A stretch of DNA of 64,000 nucleotides, taken from contig NZ_CP011272.1 in NCBI RefSeq assembly GCF_001610875.1, forward strand, positions 4,693,988 to 4,757,987, read 5' to 3'. The notes under the pieces are model-generated. The model was not told where the DNA came from, made no database searches, and worked only from the letters and a program-made list of their open reading frames with translations. The position numbers and the translations under genes were made by a program. Positions 26,380 through 35,693 of this stretch are shown here, piece after piece (the stretch's first letter is position 1; the number at the start of each line of letters is the position of its first letter). The DNA is from Pirellula sp. SH-Sr6A (GTDB taxonomy: Bacteria > Planctomycetota > Planctomycetia > Pirellulales > Pirellulaceae).

Positions 26380-29300
26380 ATGCTTACTCGATACCCTCCC
26401 CTCGTCACCCTCTTTCTCCTTGCAGCCGTTGCCTGCCCATCCGCCTCGGCCCAACCACCCAACAACAGTTCTCGGGCCAGCCGATCGACGAAGAACTTGA
26501 TCCAACCGGGCTACTACACCGGCCTCGACCTGCTAGCGGACGGCCAAACCATGGGGGCCTATCAAGCCTTCGAGGAGGCCTACACGCAGTCCCGCCAAGC
26601 CGGAAACGATCGAGGCATCGACAGCGTCCCCCCCTTGGTCATGATGGGGGAATGCCTCTACCTGCAAGGCGACATCGGGGGGGCGCTGCAATACTTCGAC
26701 GCAGCCCTCAACGTCTCCGTCCAATGCTCCCATTGGCTCTCCTTGCTAGGCCCCTCTGCACCCGTCGACCGAACCGATTCTCGAAACAAAGATCCCCTCT
26801 GGTCGCCCCCGAACAGCCGAAACGCCGCGATGGGAATGGCCCCGGGCGTTTGGCAAATCCGACTGGGTGGCGCGAATCGACTGCCGGAGCGAATTCCTCC
26901 CTCCCAACAAAACAGCTCCCCCAACAACATTCCCCCTTCGCCACCCGGGGACCCGATCTGGATCGACGCCTTGGAAGTTCTTCGTTGTCAAGCCATCGCA
27001 CTTCGACGGCGCGCCAACCTCTTAGGCCCCCTCGCAAAGTACAACCCTCTTACCCCCTCTCTTCCCAGCGCCTTCACCCTTCCACCCGCTGCACAACCAT
27101 CGGAGTGGATCAAATCAGGTGCATCGATTTGTTCGGCTATCGCCGCGTTGGAACCCTCCACTGCGAACGAAATCGGCACGCAATTGAAACAGCAATTGAG
27201 CCTCGGGTCGGGCAAGGACCACCCGCTCACCGCCATCGCCCTGCTTGTCTTGGCCGATTTCGCTGTCGAATCCAACAGCTTTCCCGCAGCGAGCGAATTC
27301 GCTTTGGAGTCGAGTCTCAGTGGCGCGCGAGCTGGTCAACCAGAACATGTCGAGGAAGCGATCGAACTCTGGTCCCAATGCGCCTTTCAGAACCAGCTCG
27401 ACTACCAAGCGACCGGAAAAACATTGCTAGGTGTTTCGAAATGGGCTTCCGGACAAAGCCGGCTTGTCCTGCTTCGGGCCCAGCTGGAAGGGGTACGGCA
27501 AGCCGCGTTGCGAGGAGACTGGGAGACCGTTCGCAAACAATCACCGGCGATCACGGCCGCGATCCTACCGAAACAGATCCTCCTGCCTCGCATGGACGCC
27601 GGCATCGCCTACGCACAGGCGAAACTGGCATTTGCCGAGAACAACTTGGCGACGGGAATTCAAAAGCTCGAAGAAGCCTTAGCCATCCTTCGCGGAAACT
27701 CCGCGATGAGTTCGGCCTCCACACGCCTTTACCAGCTTCAACTCACGCAATACTTGATCGCAGAAAATGCAATCTCTTCGGAAGTCGGTCTTGCAATCCT
27801 AAGCGGCTTGCTCGACGCCGACCGCATCGGGGCTTGGAAAACCAAAGTCCTCGAGGAATTGGTCTTCCAAATGGCGGACAAGCTGGATGCCCGCCGCTTG
27901 GCCGTTCGATTGGCGCTCGATTCCAACGACCTAGAACTGCAAGTGGACGCATGGGAACGCTGGAAATCCGCCCGATTTTTGAACGGGAGCGTATTGCAAG
28001 GCAGGTTGGCAGAGCTTCGTCGAGCCCTCCATGCCCCTTACGATTCGGTCAGCGCCGAGGAAAGTAAAAAGTGGGAGTCGATCCGCGTCGCGTTCCCTGC
28101 GTTAGCCAAAAACGCCAAGACTCTCGAGGAATGGACCCGCCCCTTTGCGACCACTCCCAAACCAGATCTTCGAAAATGGAGCGACGAAGAAACGAAACGC
28201 TGGGAGAGCGTGGTCAAACTCAGCAGCGTCCAAGAATCGTTGCTTTGGTCGGCGACCCTATCCCCTGTCGCCGTCCCCGAGACTCTGACTCCGCGCTGGA
28301 ATCGCAAGACTCTGTTCGCCACGCTCTCAGATCAGGACGGCGTCTTGGCCTACTACTCCCTGCAAGGAGAATTGCACGGGTACTACGTGACCAAGAAAGA
28401 AATTCGAAGCTGGAAGATCGATGAATCTCAAAATGTTGGCCCGGATGTTCGCAATCTCATGGCGGTTTGCTCCAAGGCATCGTCCGAATTACCCGCCGAC
28501 TTCTCGAAACAAACCAATGCACTGAGGCGACGGTGGATTCCCGATGAAATCTGGGAAAGGATGAAGAGTGCGGATCGTTGGATCATCGCCCCCGATGGCT
28601 TGGTCTGGGGATTTCCATTGGAACTGTTCCCCCTCGCGAGCGCCGGCGAATACGAGCCCGCTCTTTCCCGCTATCGCATCTGCTACACCCCGACCTTGGC
28701 CGCTCTCGAACCCTTGATTCGACCTCGACCGTTGGCTAGGCGAGAACGAATTACCCTTCAATCCGCCGACTTTTGGGATCCGAATGGCGGGAATGGCAAA
28801 GGCCTTCTCGAACGTTCGGCAACCCTCTGTGGAAAAGACCGCACGCTGGATATTCCGAGCAACGGGGCCATGGTTCCATCGCCGTACCTCAAGATCGCGA
28901 GCGGTCACTACACGTCGCTGTCTCCTCTACGTTGGGACGATCCCAACCGATTCCCATTGGTTCCCGGTTCCGATGCCGTGGCCAATCAGATAGCGGGCTG
29001 GAACCCATTACCATGGGGTGCACCGGAGTCCATCTGGCTGCTTGGACATGCCCATGCGAATGGCGAAATACCAGGAGCGATCGAACCAGGGGACGAATGG
29101 CTCAGGTGGACGCTCGGACTGCTCTCGCAAGGCACGCGACATATCTGGATCTCCCGCTGGCCGGTCGGGGGTGAGTCCACGCTGTCACTGCTGACGCAAT
29201 TGCAAGACAATTTGGAGGGGGCGCCCTTCACCGAAGCTTGGCAGCGTTCCGTCGCGACGGTTTGGCTTGAAGAATTCCAACCGACGAAGGAACCGATTGC

Positions 29301-29418
29301 TTGGTCGCAGGGTAAAGAACCTACCGCTTCGTCCCGTCCTATTCCGGGTACCCATCCCGGCCTTTGGGGGGGCTACCTATCGATCGGGGATCCAAACTCC
29401 CCGGAAGGCTCGCGTTAA
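26380..29418 (+). CDS. Exported TPR-like protein with degenerate CHAT-type C-terminus
   Basis: 1012 residues from the ATG at 26380, chosen because a clean signal peptide follows (YPPLVTLFLLAAVACPSASA); an ATG 51 bases earlier is possible. Residues about 40-600 are helical with TPR-like stretches (GALQYFDAALNVS, FAENNLATGIQKLEEAL). The C-terminal 300 residues follow the CHAT caspase-like plan: WIIAPDGLVWGFPLELF, then GTRHIWISRWPVGGESTLSLLTQL and FTEAWQRSVA. Where CHAT proteases have LSACET with the catalytic Cys, this protein has WLLGHAHANG, so it is probably not an active Cys peptidase. Function unknown. Confidence 0.7.
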   Translation: MLTRYPPLVTLFLLAAVACPSASAQPPNNSSRASRSTKNLIQPGYYTGLDLLADGQTMGAYQAFEEAYTQSRQAGNDRGIDSVPPLVMMGECLYLQGDIGGALQYFDAALNVSVQCSHWLSLLGPSAPVDRTDSRNKDPLWSPPNSRNAAMGMAPGVWQIRLGGANRLPERIPPSQQNSSPNNIPPSPPGDPIWIDALEVLRCQAIALRRRANLLGPLAKYNPLTPSLPSAFTLPPAAQPSEWIKSGASICSAIAALEPSTANEIGTQLKQQLSLGSGKDHPLTAIALLVLADFAVESNSFPAASEFALESSLSGARAGQPEHVEEAIELWSQCAFQNQLDYQATGKTLLGVSKWASGQSRLVLLRAQLEGVRQAALRGDWETVRKQSPAITAAILPKQILLPRMDAGIAYAQAKLAFAENNLATGIQKLEEALAILRGNSAMSSASTRLYQLQLTQYLIAENAISSEVGLAILSGLLDADRIGAWKTKVLEELVFQMADKLDARRLAVRLALDSNDLELQVDAWERWKSARFLNGSVLQGRLAELRRALHAPYDSVSAEESKKWESIRVAFPALAKNAKTLEEWTRPFATTPKPDLRKWSDEETKRWESVVKLSSVQESLLWSATLSPVAVPETLTPRWNRKTLFATLSDQDGVLAYYSLQGELHGYYVTKKEIRSWKIDESQNVGPDVRNLMAVCSKASSELPADFSKQTNALRRRWIPDEIWERMKSADRWIIAPDGLVWGFPLELFPLASAGEYEPALSRYRICYTPTLAALEPLIRPRPLARRERITLQSADFWDPNGGNGKGLLERSATLCGKDRTLDIPSNGAMVPSPYLKIASGHYTSLSPLRWDDPNRFPLVPGSDAVANQIAGWNPLPWGAPESIWLLGHAHANGEIPGAIEPGDEWLRWTLGLLSQGTRHIWISRWPVGGESTLSLLTQLQDNLEGAPFTEAWQRSVATVWLEEFQPTKEPIAWSQGKEPTASSRPIPGTHPGLWGGYLSIGDPNSPEGSR

Positions 29419-29549
29419 CCCTCAACTCACTTTAACGGACGGTCGGCGTCGAACCTACGCGGGCCTTAAACCGTCGCGGGACTTGAGCCTTTGCAGGCCG
29501 TCACCCAGCCACCTCATCTCGCATACGTTCCGCATCCCAAGGAATCGCT

Positions 29550-30686
29550 TTAGCGAAACATGCTCGCATCGGGCTGCTGGGCGCTCTGGGGAGGGGGTGG
29601 GAGCGCAAAGGATGGCGTCGCGGCTGCAGCGGCACTTGGCAATCCGGCGGTCGATTGGCCAGCTGCTGCTTGGGGAGCAGCGGCTCCCACCGGTGTTTGC
29701 ATCAAGGTTTGGACATTGGTGGAGATCGCCGAGGCTTGCTGCATAACGCCTTGCGCCTGCCCCATCCACTGATTCCCCTGTTGGGCCAGATTTTGGAGCG
29801 ATTGACCACCTCCCATGCTGGCGAGCAAATCGCGAGCTGGTTTCAGATTCGGGTCGATCTGAAGAGCGGCTCCCAAATACTGCTGGGTAGCAGGGACGTT
29901 TTTGCGACTGAAATGGAGGTAGGCCATTTGATAATTGGCCATTGCAGGTTGATGCACCTGAGCGAGCTCGGCCATTGCACCATCCGCGTTCCCCATGTCG
30001 AGCAGGACGCCTGCGAGGGCCGATCGATGGTTCGCGTTTTTGGGATCCAAGTTGACTGCTTTTTGAAACTGTTCCTTGGCCGCGTTCAAGTTTCCGGATT
30101 TGACATAGATCGCCCCGAGTTCTGAGTAGCTCGCCGCGTTGTTCGGAGCGACTTCGATGGCTTTGTTGAAGAAGCTAATCGATTTGTCTTTTTCGTTTTG
30201 TCGATCGTAAAGGCGGGCCATGCTCAGGAGTGCCGAGATGTTCTTGGGCTCGGCTTCCAACGCTTTGCTGTAGCTGTCCAGCGCCTTGGCGTAGTCCCCT
30301 TTCGATTCATGCAACTGCCCTGTCATGACGTAAACTTCCGGACCGATCGAACCGGTCTTGGCCAAAGGTGCCGTCGCGCTGTTAGGGGCTGCTGCCTCGG
30401 TGGTGGTGGGAGCGCTGAAGGGAGCGGTGATCGCTGTCTTCGCCTTGCCATAAGCGGAAGTGACGGCGGTTCCCATCGAAGAAAACTGTCCCTTCACCGC
30501 TTTGGTCGTCGAGGCGAGTGTTCCCCCCACTCCCGGGGACGTCACCGCGTCGGCGCCTACCTTTTGGGTCGGCCAAATCGACGACTTCACACCGGGTGAC
30601 GTTTTGCATCCGCTCGCAATCGAAACAGAGAGTGCTCCCAAAGCGAGAAGCCGCCAAGGGTTCGTTCTGTGGTTTGGCATGTTCAT
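29550..30686 (-). CDS. TPR-repeat lipoprotein
   Basis: 378 residues. Lipobox SIASGC with Cys27 (first ATG) indicates an outer or inner membrane lipoprotein. A low-complexity linker (about 30-110) is followed by at least four TPR motifs at about 115-260 (VMTGQLHESKGDYAKALDSYSKALE..., seen as GDYAKALDSYSKALEAEP, KSISFFNKAIEVAPNN, AKEQFQKAVNLDPKN). The last 100 residues are Gln/Ala/Pro-rich. TPRs mediate protein contacts; the partner is unknown. It converges on the CHAT-like gene. Confidence 0.8.
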   Translation of the reverse strand: MNMPNHRTNPWRLLALGALSVSIASGCKTSPGVKSSIWPTQKVGADAVTSPGVGGTLASTTKAVKGQFSSMGTAVTSAYGKAKTAITAPFSAPTTTEAAAPNSATAPLAKTGSIGPEVYVMTGQLHESKGDYAKALDSYSKALEAEPKNISALLSMARLYDRQNEKDKSISFFNKAIEVAPNNAASYSELGAIYVKSGNLNAAKEQFQKAVNLDPKNANHRSALAGVLLDMGNADGAMAELAQVHQPAMANYQMAYLHFSRKNVPATQQYLGAALQIDPNLKPARDLLASMGGGQSLQNLAQQGNQWMGQAQGVMQQASAISTNVQTLMQTPVGAAAPQAAAGQSTAGLPSAAAAATPSFALPPPPQSAQQPDASMFR

Positions 30687-31234
30687 GAAAGTTCAACTGC
30701 GGAATGGAAACGGAAAGGTCGCCGTATCCCTCACGATCGGCAACTTCCGCGGCACTCCTTGAAGGATATTTCACCTATTCGGAAAACTCGCGCAGACCGG
30801 AACGAATCGCGTCGCGGTGCCATAGTGTTTCGGCCTTTTACGAAAAATTCGATGAAAGGAAAAAACTGCAATTGACGCCCGGGCAAAGGTTGTCGTATTT
30901 CCTCTTTCTGTCAGGAAAAACCAATCAAGCTCTGTCGTCGGTCGAGGATTTGCGGGAATACTCGACTGGCCTTCCTCCTGGGTTGGAGCAGCATAGAGCC
31001 ATCGCAAACAATTACTGGGTCGATTGTTTTTGATGGTGCTTCACGATAGAGCTTTCGACTGCGTGCGGGGGCAGGCTACTGCTTGCCCCCGCACCAGGGA
31101 ACACCAAGCCGACTGAGGTTTCTCAGTCGGCTTGTTTTTTGCGCTCGCGTTGAGAATCGCCGCGATGGCCAACGCGGCGAGTATAATGCACGGTCCAGTC
31201 TTTCCCCCCCTCTCCAGCCTCCCCAAGGACCACT
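30687..31234. other. Intergenic region with hairpins and an orphan terminator
   Basis: No convincing gene in 548 bp. One + frame (30704-31033) is open for 109 codons but has no ribosome site and no family resemblance. Two strong hairpins stand at 31064-31134. A TATAAT at 31182-31187 lies 48 bp before the next gene, but I see no -35 at the right spacing. Confidence 0.5.
31064..31140 (+). terminator. Twin hairpins ending in a T run; possible end of a small RNA
   Basis: First hairpin: TGCGGGGGCAGGC at 31064-31076 with GCTTGCCCCCGCA at 31081-31093. Second: CAAGCCGACTGAG at 31105-31117 with CTCAGTCGGCTTG at 31122-31134, followed by TTTTTT. The second is a textbook + strand terminator, but no + strand protein gene ends nearby (the last ended at 29418), so it may close an untranslated RNA. 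Confidence 0.7.
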
Positions 31235-32662
31235 ATGCCACGCGAAACGCACCCTCTCGCCTCGTCTCGAACTGGCTCCCACCCCTCTTCCCCGGAATTC
31301 GCATCGGCTATCGACTCAAAACCAAAAGATGCACCGAACAACAATCTGGGTGATCAACAAGGTGGGACTGGCCCACATCGACGACAACTGCTAAAAGGTT
31401 GCGTCCAAGCATCCCTCGCGTTTGCCGTCCCAACAATCATCCCCGCCTCGGTTCTAGGGCGGGATGGTGGTGTCGCTGCAAATGATCGAATCGAACTGGG
31501 CGTGATCGGAATCGGCCCCCGCTGTCGCTACGTTTTGGCCCCTATCTTGAAGTTCGCGGATGTGCGCTGCTCCGTCATCGCGGATGTTCAAGCCACTCGG
31601 CGAACGGAGGGCAAAGCATTGGTGGACCAAGCCTATGGGAATTCCGATTGCAAAACACTGCGGGATTTTCGCGAAGTCCTCGGACAAAAAAATATCGATG
31701 CCGTGCTCATCGCGACCGGAGATCGCTGGCACGCGACCGCCAGCATGCTCGCGGCCGAAGCAGGGAAAGACATTTACTGCGAGAAACCTTGCGGACTAAC
31801 GGTCGATTACTGCCAACGCATCGATCAAACGATCCAGAACACCAAGCGGGTGTTCCAAGCTGGAACACAACGGCGAAGCGTCCCGAACTTTCAGCAAGTC
31901 ATTGCGATGGCGCATCGGGGGGAATTGGGCAAGATCCAAAAATTGGTTGCCTCCGTTTATGTCCCCACGATCGACACCGCTTGGCTACCCGGTCAACCGA
32001 CCCCTGACCGCGAAGTATGCGATTGGAATATGTGGCTCGGCCCCGCACCTTGGCGGCCCTACAACGAGCAATACGTCTCCGGCAAGTGGCGTGGTCAATG
32101 GGACTTCGATTCGGGCGCTCGGCTGCTGGATTGGGGTGCCCACACCGTCGATCTCTGCCAATGGGCCAATCAGTCCGACGGAACCATGCCGATCGAATAC
32201 CGGCCTCACGAAAAGGGGATCACCTGTCGCTACGACAACGGAGTGATCTTGGAGATCGATTTCCTAGAAACCCCCTTTGGCAAACGCCCCGGTTGGATCC
32301 AGTCCAATGGAACTTGCCCGATCCGCATCGAAGGGGAAGCCGGTTGGGTCGAGACGGGGGATAGCGGCGAGATCCATGTGCACCGGGACGGTAAGACCGT
32401 GGACATCAGTCAGGGCGCGACGAGGAAGAACGGCCTCGATGTCGATCTCCACGCTAGGAACTTTTTCGACTGCATGAGAAGTCGGACCGCCCCGGCCGCC
32501 AATTCGACCGTGATGAAGCGATCGCACATCGCTTGCCATGCTGCTGCGACCGCTTGGATTCTCCAGCGTCCGCTTCGTATCGATCCGGTTACCGAGCGAT
32601 TTGTCGACGATGCAGAAGCGAATCGATTGATCGCCCGTCCTCAGCGAACCGATTGGGCTTGA
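31235..32662 (+). CDS. Gfo/Idh/MocA family oxidoreductase, Tat-exported
   Basis: 475 residues; AAGGA five bases before the ATG supports this start. A long leader precedes a Tat motif (HRRQLLKG, Arg49-Arg50) and a hydrophobic stretch. The Rossmann fold follows (ELGVIGIGPRCR, about 87-98), with the family EKP motif at 183-185 (YCEKPCGLTV) carrying the catalytic-region Lys. Members oxidise or reduce sugars and inositols with NAD(P). Planctomycetes have many Tat-exported copies. The MFS gene begins 249 bp downstream, perhaps its transporter partner. Confidence 0.88.
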   Translation: MPRETHPLASSRTGSHPSSPEFASAIDSKPKDAPNNNLGDQQGGTGPHRRQLLKGCVQASLAFAVPTIIPASVLGRDGGVAANDRIELGVIGIGPRCRYVLAPILKFADVRCSVIADVQATRRTEGKALVDQAYGNSDCKTLRDFREVLGQKNIDAVLIATGDRWHATASMLAAEAGKDIYCEKPCGLTVDYCQRIDQTIQNTKRVFQAGTQRRSVPNFQQVIAMAHRGELGKIQKLVASVYVPTIDTAWLPGQPTPDREVCDWNMWLGPAPWRPYNEQYVSGKWRGQWDFDSGARLLDWGAHTVDLCQWANQSDGTMPIEYRPHEKGITCRYDNGVILEIDFLETPFGKRPGWIQSNGTCPIRIEGEAGWVETGDSGEIHVHRDGKTVDISQGATRKNGLDVDLHARNFFDCMRSRTAPAANSTVMKRSHIACHAAATAWILQRPLRIDPVTERFVDDAEANRLIARPQRTDWA

Positions 32663-32911
32663 TCGCTCCCGACCGGATGCGATCTTCCACCTAAACTACC
32701 TAGCCTGCCAAAGCGAGGAAGGTGCGTCGTGCGGTCTCCGATCGCTTGGGGGAATTTGCGCAACCTCAAAGCCCGCCTATGGTAGCGGAACGCTGCTTGG
32801 CCGATTACACTTCGACATCGCACGGCGTCCTTTGCGAGCGATCGTCGCTTCGGAGCTACCACGCCGAATCCATTCCCCATCGTAACCTCTCCAAGTCAGA
32901 GTTTGACACAC

Positions 32912-34483
32912 ATGAGCCAATCTCACTCACAAGATCCGGGGGCCGCCGTCGCTCCCAATGCCCATCGACTGCTATGGGCCGGTTTTATGGCTATCCTCGC
33001 CGCAGGTGTGGGGTACTCCGTTCGGGGCGGAATTCTCGGACAATGGGCCGAACAGTTCGGATTCACCATGACCGAACTCGGGACCATTACGGGTGGCGGA
33101 CTGACAGGGTTTGGTATCGTTATCATTCTGAGCTCGCTTGTCGCAGACAAGATTGGCTACGGAAAGCTGATGATTGCTGCGTTTCTGCTGCACCTCATCT
33201 CCGCCGTGATGACCTTGGCAACTCCGATGGCATTTACAGCTGGGGGTAAGGACGCTGCGTTTCAATGCTTGTTCTGGGGAATGTTCATTTTCGCCATCGG
33301 AAATGGCCTTTGCGAAGCGGTAGTGAATCCTATGACCGCAGCGCTTTTTCCTAAGAACAAAACACACTATCTCAATATCCTGCACGCAGGTTGGCCGGCT
33401 GGTCTGGTTTGCGGTGGGCTTGCATCCTTCTTTATGGCGGCCCAAGTCAATGAAGCTGGTGAGGTCCTTCGCAAAGCGGTCGATTGGAAGATTCAAATGT
33501 CTCTCTTCCTCATTCCCGTTGTTGCTTACGGCGCGATGCTAATCGGTCAGAAGTTTCCAAAGTCCGAGGCAGAATCGGCAGGAACCTCCATTGCTGAGAT
33601 GCTCGGTACCGTTGTTGCTCCGTTGATGATCGTCTTGCTGATCATCCACGCAATGGTTGGTTATGTTGAGCTTGGTACAGACTCCTGGATTCCGAAGATC
33701 ACGGGAGCCATTATGGCAAATGCCGCGTACGGCTTGGCTCTGTTTGTGTACACCTCGCTCCTGATGTTTACGCTTCGATTCTTCGCAGGGCCGATTGTTC
33801 ACAGGATCTCTCCACTTGGATTGCTTTTCGTCAGTGCGATTCTAGGCGCAATCGGACTCACCCTGTTGGGTAACGCCAGCACGATCCCCGTTTGCATCAT
33901 TGCCGCGACGATTTATGCGTGTGGAAAGACATTTTTGTGGCCCACCATGTTGGCGGTCGCATCGGAGCAATTCCCGAAAGGGGGTGCGGTATCGATCGGT
34001 GTTTTGGGAGGGGTCGGAATGCTTTCAGCTGGTTTGCTAGGCGGTCCTGCAATCGGCTTTAAACAAGATTACAACGCCAGCGCCGAGCTCAAGAACGTTT
34101 CGGCAGATACATATGATCGCTACAAGGCGTCGTCCGAAAGTAGCTTCTTCGGTTTCAAGACCGTCGGGCTGGACGGAGCAAAGGTCGCCATTTTGGAAGA
34201 CAACGGGAAAGAACTTGCCCGGGCAACTGAATTAGCACAGAAAGATGGCAAAGAGGACAAAAACCTCGAAGCCCTCAATCAGTGGTGGGGAACAGCAAAA
34301 GAATTTGCTTCCACAGACAAAGCGCCTACTAAATCTGCTGGGATTTATGGTGGCAAGAAAGCCTTGCAATACACTGCGTACGTTCCTGCAACGATGGCGA
34401 TTCTCTACCTGCTGCTTATCCTCTATTTCCAGGCGAAGGGTGGTTACAAAGCGAAGTCGATCGACGGATCCGTCGCTCACTAA
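32912..34483 (+). CDS. MFS transporter with long loop before the last helix
   Basis: 523 residues from the ATG at 32912 (another ATG stands three codons earlier). Twelve hydrophobic helices can be counted; LSSLVADKIGYGK between helices 2 and 3 is the MFS loop motif. A hydrophilic insertion of about 100 residues (from QDYNASAELKN to KKALQYTAY) separates the last two helices, longer than in typical MFS proteins. The next-door sugar oxidoreductase suggests sugar or polyol transport, which is inference. A terminator follows 26 bp after the stop. Codon use looks less C-rich than its neighbours, for example many GCT/GTT codons. Confidence 0.85.
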   Translation: MSQSHSQDPGAAVAPNAHRLLWAGFMAILAAGVGYSVRGGILGQWAEQFGFTMTELGTITGGGLTGFGIVIILSSLVADKIGYGKLMIAAFLLHLISAVMTLATPMAFTAGGKDAAFQCLFWGMFIFAIGNGLCEAVVNPMTAALFPKNKTHYLNILHAGWPAGLVCGGLASFFMAAQVNEAGEVLRKAVDWKIQMSLFLIPVVAYGAMLIGQKFPKSEAESAGTSIAEMLGTVVAPLMIVLLIIHAMVGYVELGTDSWIPKITGAIMANAAYGLALFVYTSLLMFTLRFFAGPIVHRISPLGLLFVSAILGAIGLTLLGNASTIPVCIIAATIYACGKTFLWPTMLAVASEQFPKGGAVSIGVLGGVGMLSAGLLGGPAIGFKQDYNASAELKNVSADTYDRYKASSESSFFGFKTVGLDGAKVAILEDNGKELARATELAQKDGKEDKNLEALNQWWGTAKEFASTDKAPTKSAGIYGGKKALQYTAYVPATMAILYLLLILYFQAKGGYKAKSIDGSVAH

Positions 34484-34508
34484 AGCATTCCACTAAAAAC
34501 TACATTTC

Positions 34509-34546
34509 AAAAGCCAGAGCGGTAAAATGCTCTGGCTTTTGTTGTT
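34509..34546 (+). terminator. Rho-independent terminator after the MFS gene
   Basis: AAAAGCCAGAGC at 34509-34520 pairs perfectly with GCTCTGGCTTTT at 34529-34540, followed by GTTGTTT. It closes the oxidoreductase/MFS transcript. Confidence 0.88.
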
Positions 34547-34583
34547 TACCCGAGCGGCGGTCCACCCACCGCGGAGATGAGAA

Positions 34584-35432
34584 ATGTTAGATCGCGAAGA
34601 GTTCGTCGAACAAGCTTATTTCTTCGGTGTGCTATACGAACGGCTCGGCCAAGACAACACGTTGCAAGAGCTGCTCGAGCAAGGCCGATTTGAAGTGCTG
34701 GCCACCACCAAATTGCCGATGGCGATCGAATTCCTCTCGAATGAGCTCAAACATTCCGGCACCATCGCGCCGGCCATGAAGAAGATCAGCCACTACTTCA
34801 CCCCGTTCCAACGCTATATCGTCGAGCAGTCGGAAACCGATCGAGGCCGACTCGACTTCAAAACTGCTCTCCTTATCCTGAAACACGAAGCAGAATACCG
34901 AAGCCGTTCCGACAACCGACAAGGCTTCTTTCTTTATCAATTCGAAACCCTCTGCCGGAATCGTCTAAACTACGACCTCGGGCTTAAAGCGATGAGCGAA
35001 GACCCCCTTTACTCCCCCGAGTGGAAAGAATGGATCTTGATCGTTCGCAAACAGCTAGGCTTCGTCGACATCGCCGACTTGATCTACGGTCGGAGCCAAG
35101 AGTTTGTGAAATATCGAAAACGCCATCTCGGGGACGACGCCGAGGCGGACTACCCGATTCTTTTCGGGGAACGGGAAGGAAAGATCGCTTTCGCCAACCG
35201 TCGCAAGGACCCACTTTTCTTGTTCGCCGCGATGCAACGGCATTTGGCTTACCCCCCCGTCCCCAAACGAGAGGTCCGGGAAGACGCGTTGGAAATGGTC
35301 CCGCAAATGCACCGGCGAATCGAGCGACTGGAGCAACGGATCAAATTGATGGAAGAGGAACAGCGGCACGGAATCGACATCACCAAGTTCTACGCGAGTC
35401 ACCGCCCTGCCCCCCTCGACGAAATCGAGTAA
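34584..35432 (+). CDS. Conserved protein of unknown function
   Basis: 282 residues, cytoplasmic, no signal or membrane helix. GGAGATGAG precedes the ATG. The N-terminal 200 residues are helical and rich in Phe, Tyr, Leu and charged residues (REEFVEQAYFFGVLYERLG, TPFQRYIVEQSETDRGRLDF), ending in a coiled-coil stretch at about 238-265 (MHRRIERLEQRIKLMEEEQ). I do not recognise the family, though the sequence looks like a single-copy planctomycete housekeeping protein. It starts behind the MFS terminator and precedes glnS on the same strand. Confidence 0.75.
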   Translation: MLDREEFVEQAYFFGVLYERLGQDNTLQELLEQGRFEVLATTKLPMAIEFLSNELKHSGTIAPAMKKISHYFTPFQRYIVEQSETDRGRLDFKTALLILKHEAEYRSRSDNRQGFFLYQFETLCRNRLNYDLGLKAMSEDPLYSPEWKEWILIVRKQLGFVDIADLIYGRSQEFVKYRKRHLGDDAEADYPILFGEREGKIAFANRRKDPLFLFAAMQRHLAYPPVPKREVREDALEMVPQMHRRIERLEQRIKLMEEEQRHGIDITKFYASHRPAPLDEIE

Positions 35433-35693
35433 CCCCTCAATTAGTCGGCCACTTTCCAAACGGTGCCCTCGTAATAGCAGTTTTCCAAACGGCGTTCCCA
35501 GCAAACCGCAACACGACGCGGAGCGTGGATAGCTCGGGGAATGGGGTCTTGCGCGCGGACGCCGCTCGGGAGAGCGGCTACTACTTGCGGAACCAACTTT
35601 GGAAATGCCATTGGGGAGATTTCGGGGATGCTGCATAATGGCGAGCAGGAACGGGAGCCTCTCGATTTCTTGCCAACCGAAAGAAACACCGCT

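Noticed and set aside
30704-31033. 109-codon + strand frame
   Set aside because: No ribosome site, no family resemblance, overlaps the promoter side of the TPR lipoprotein gene and runs into structured DNA.
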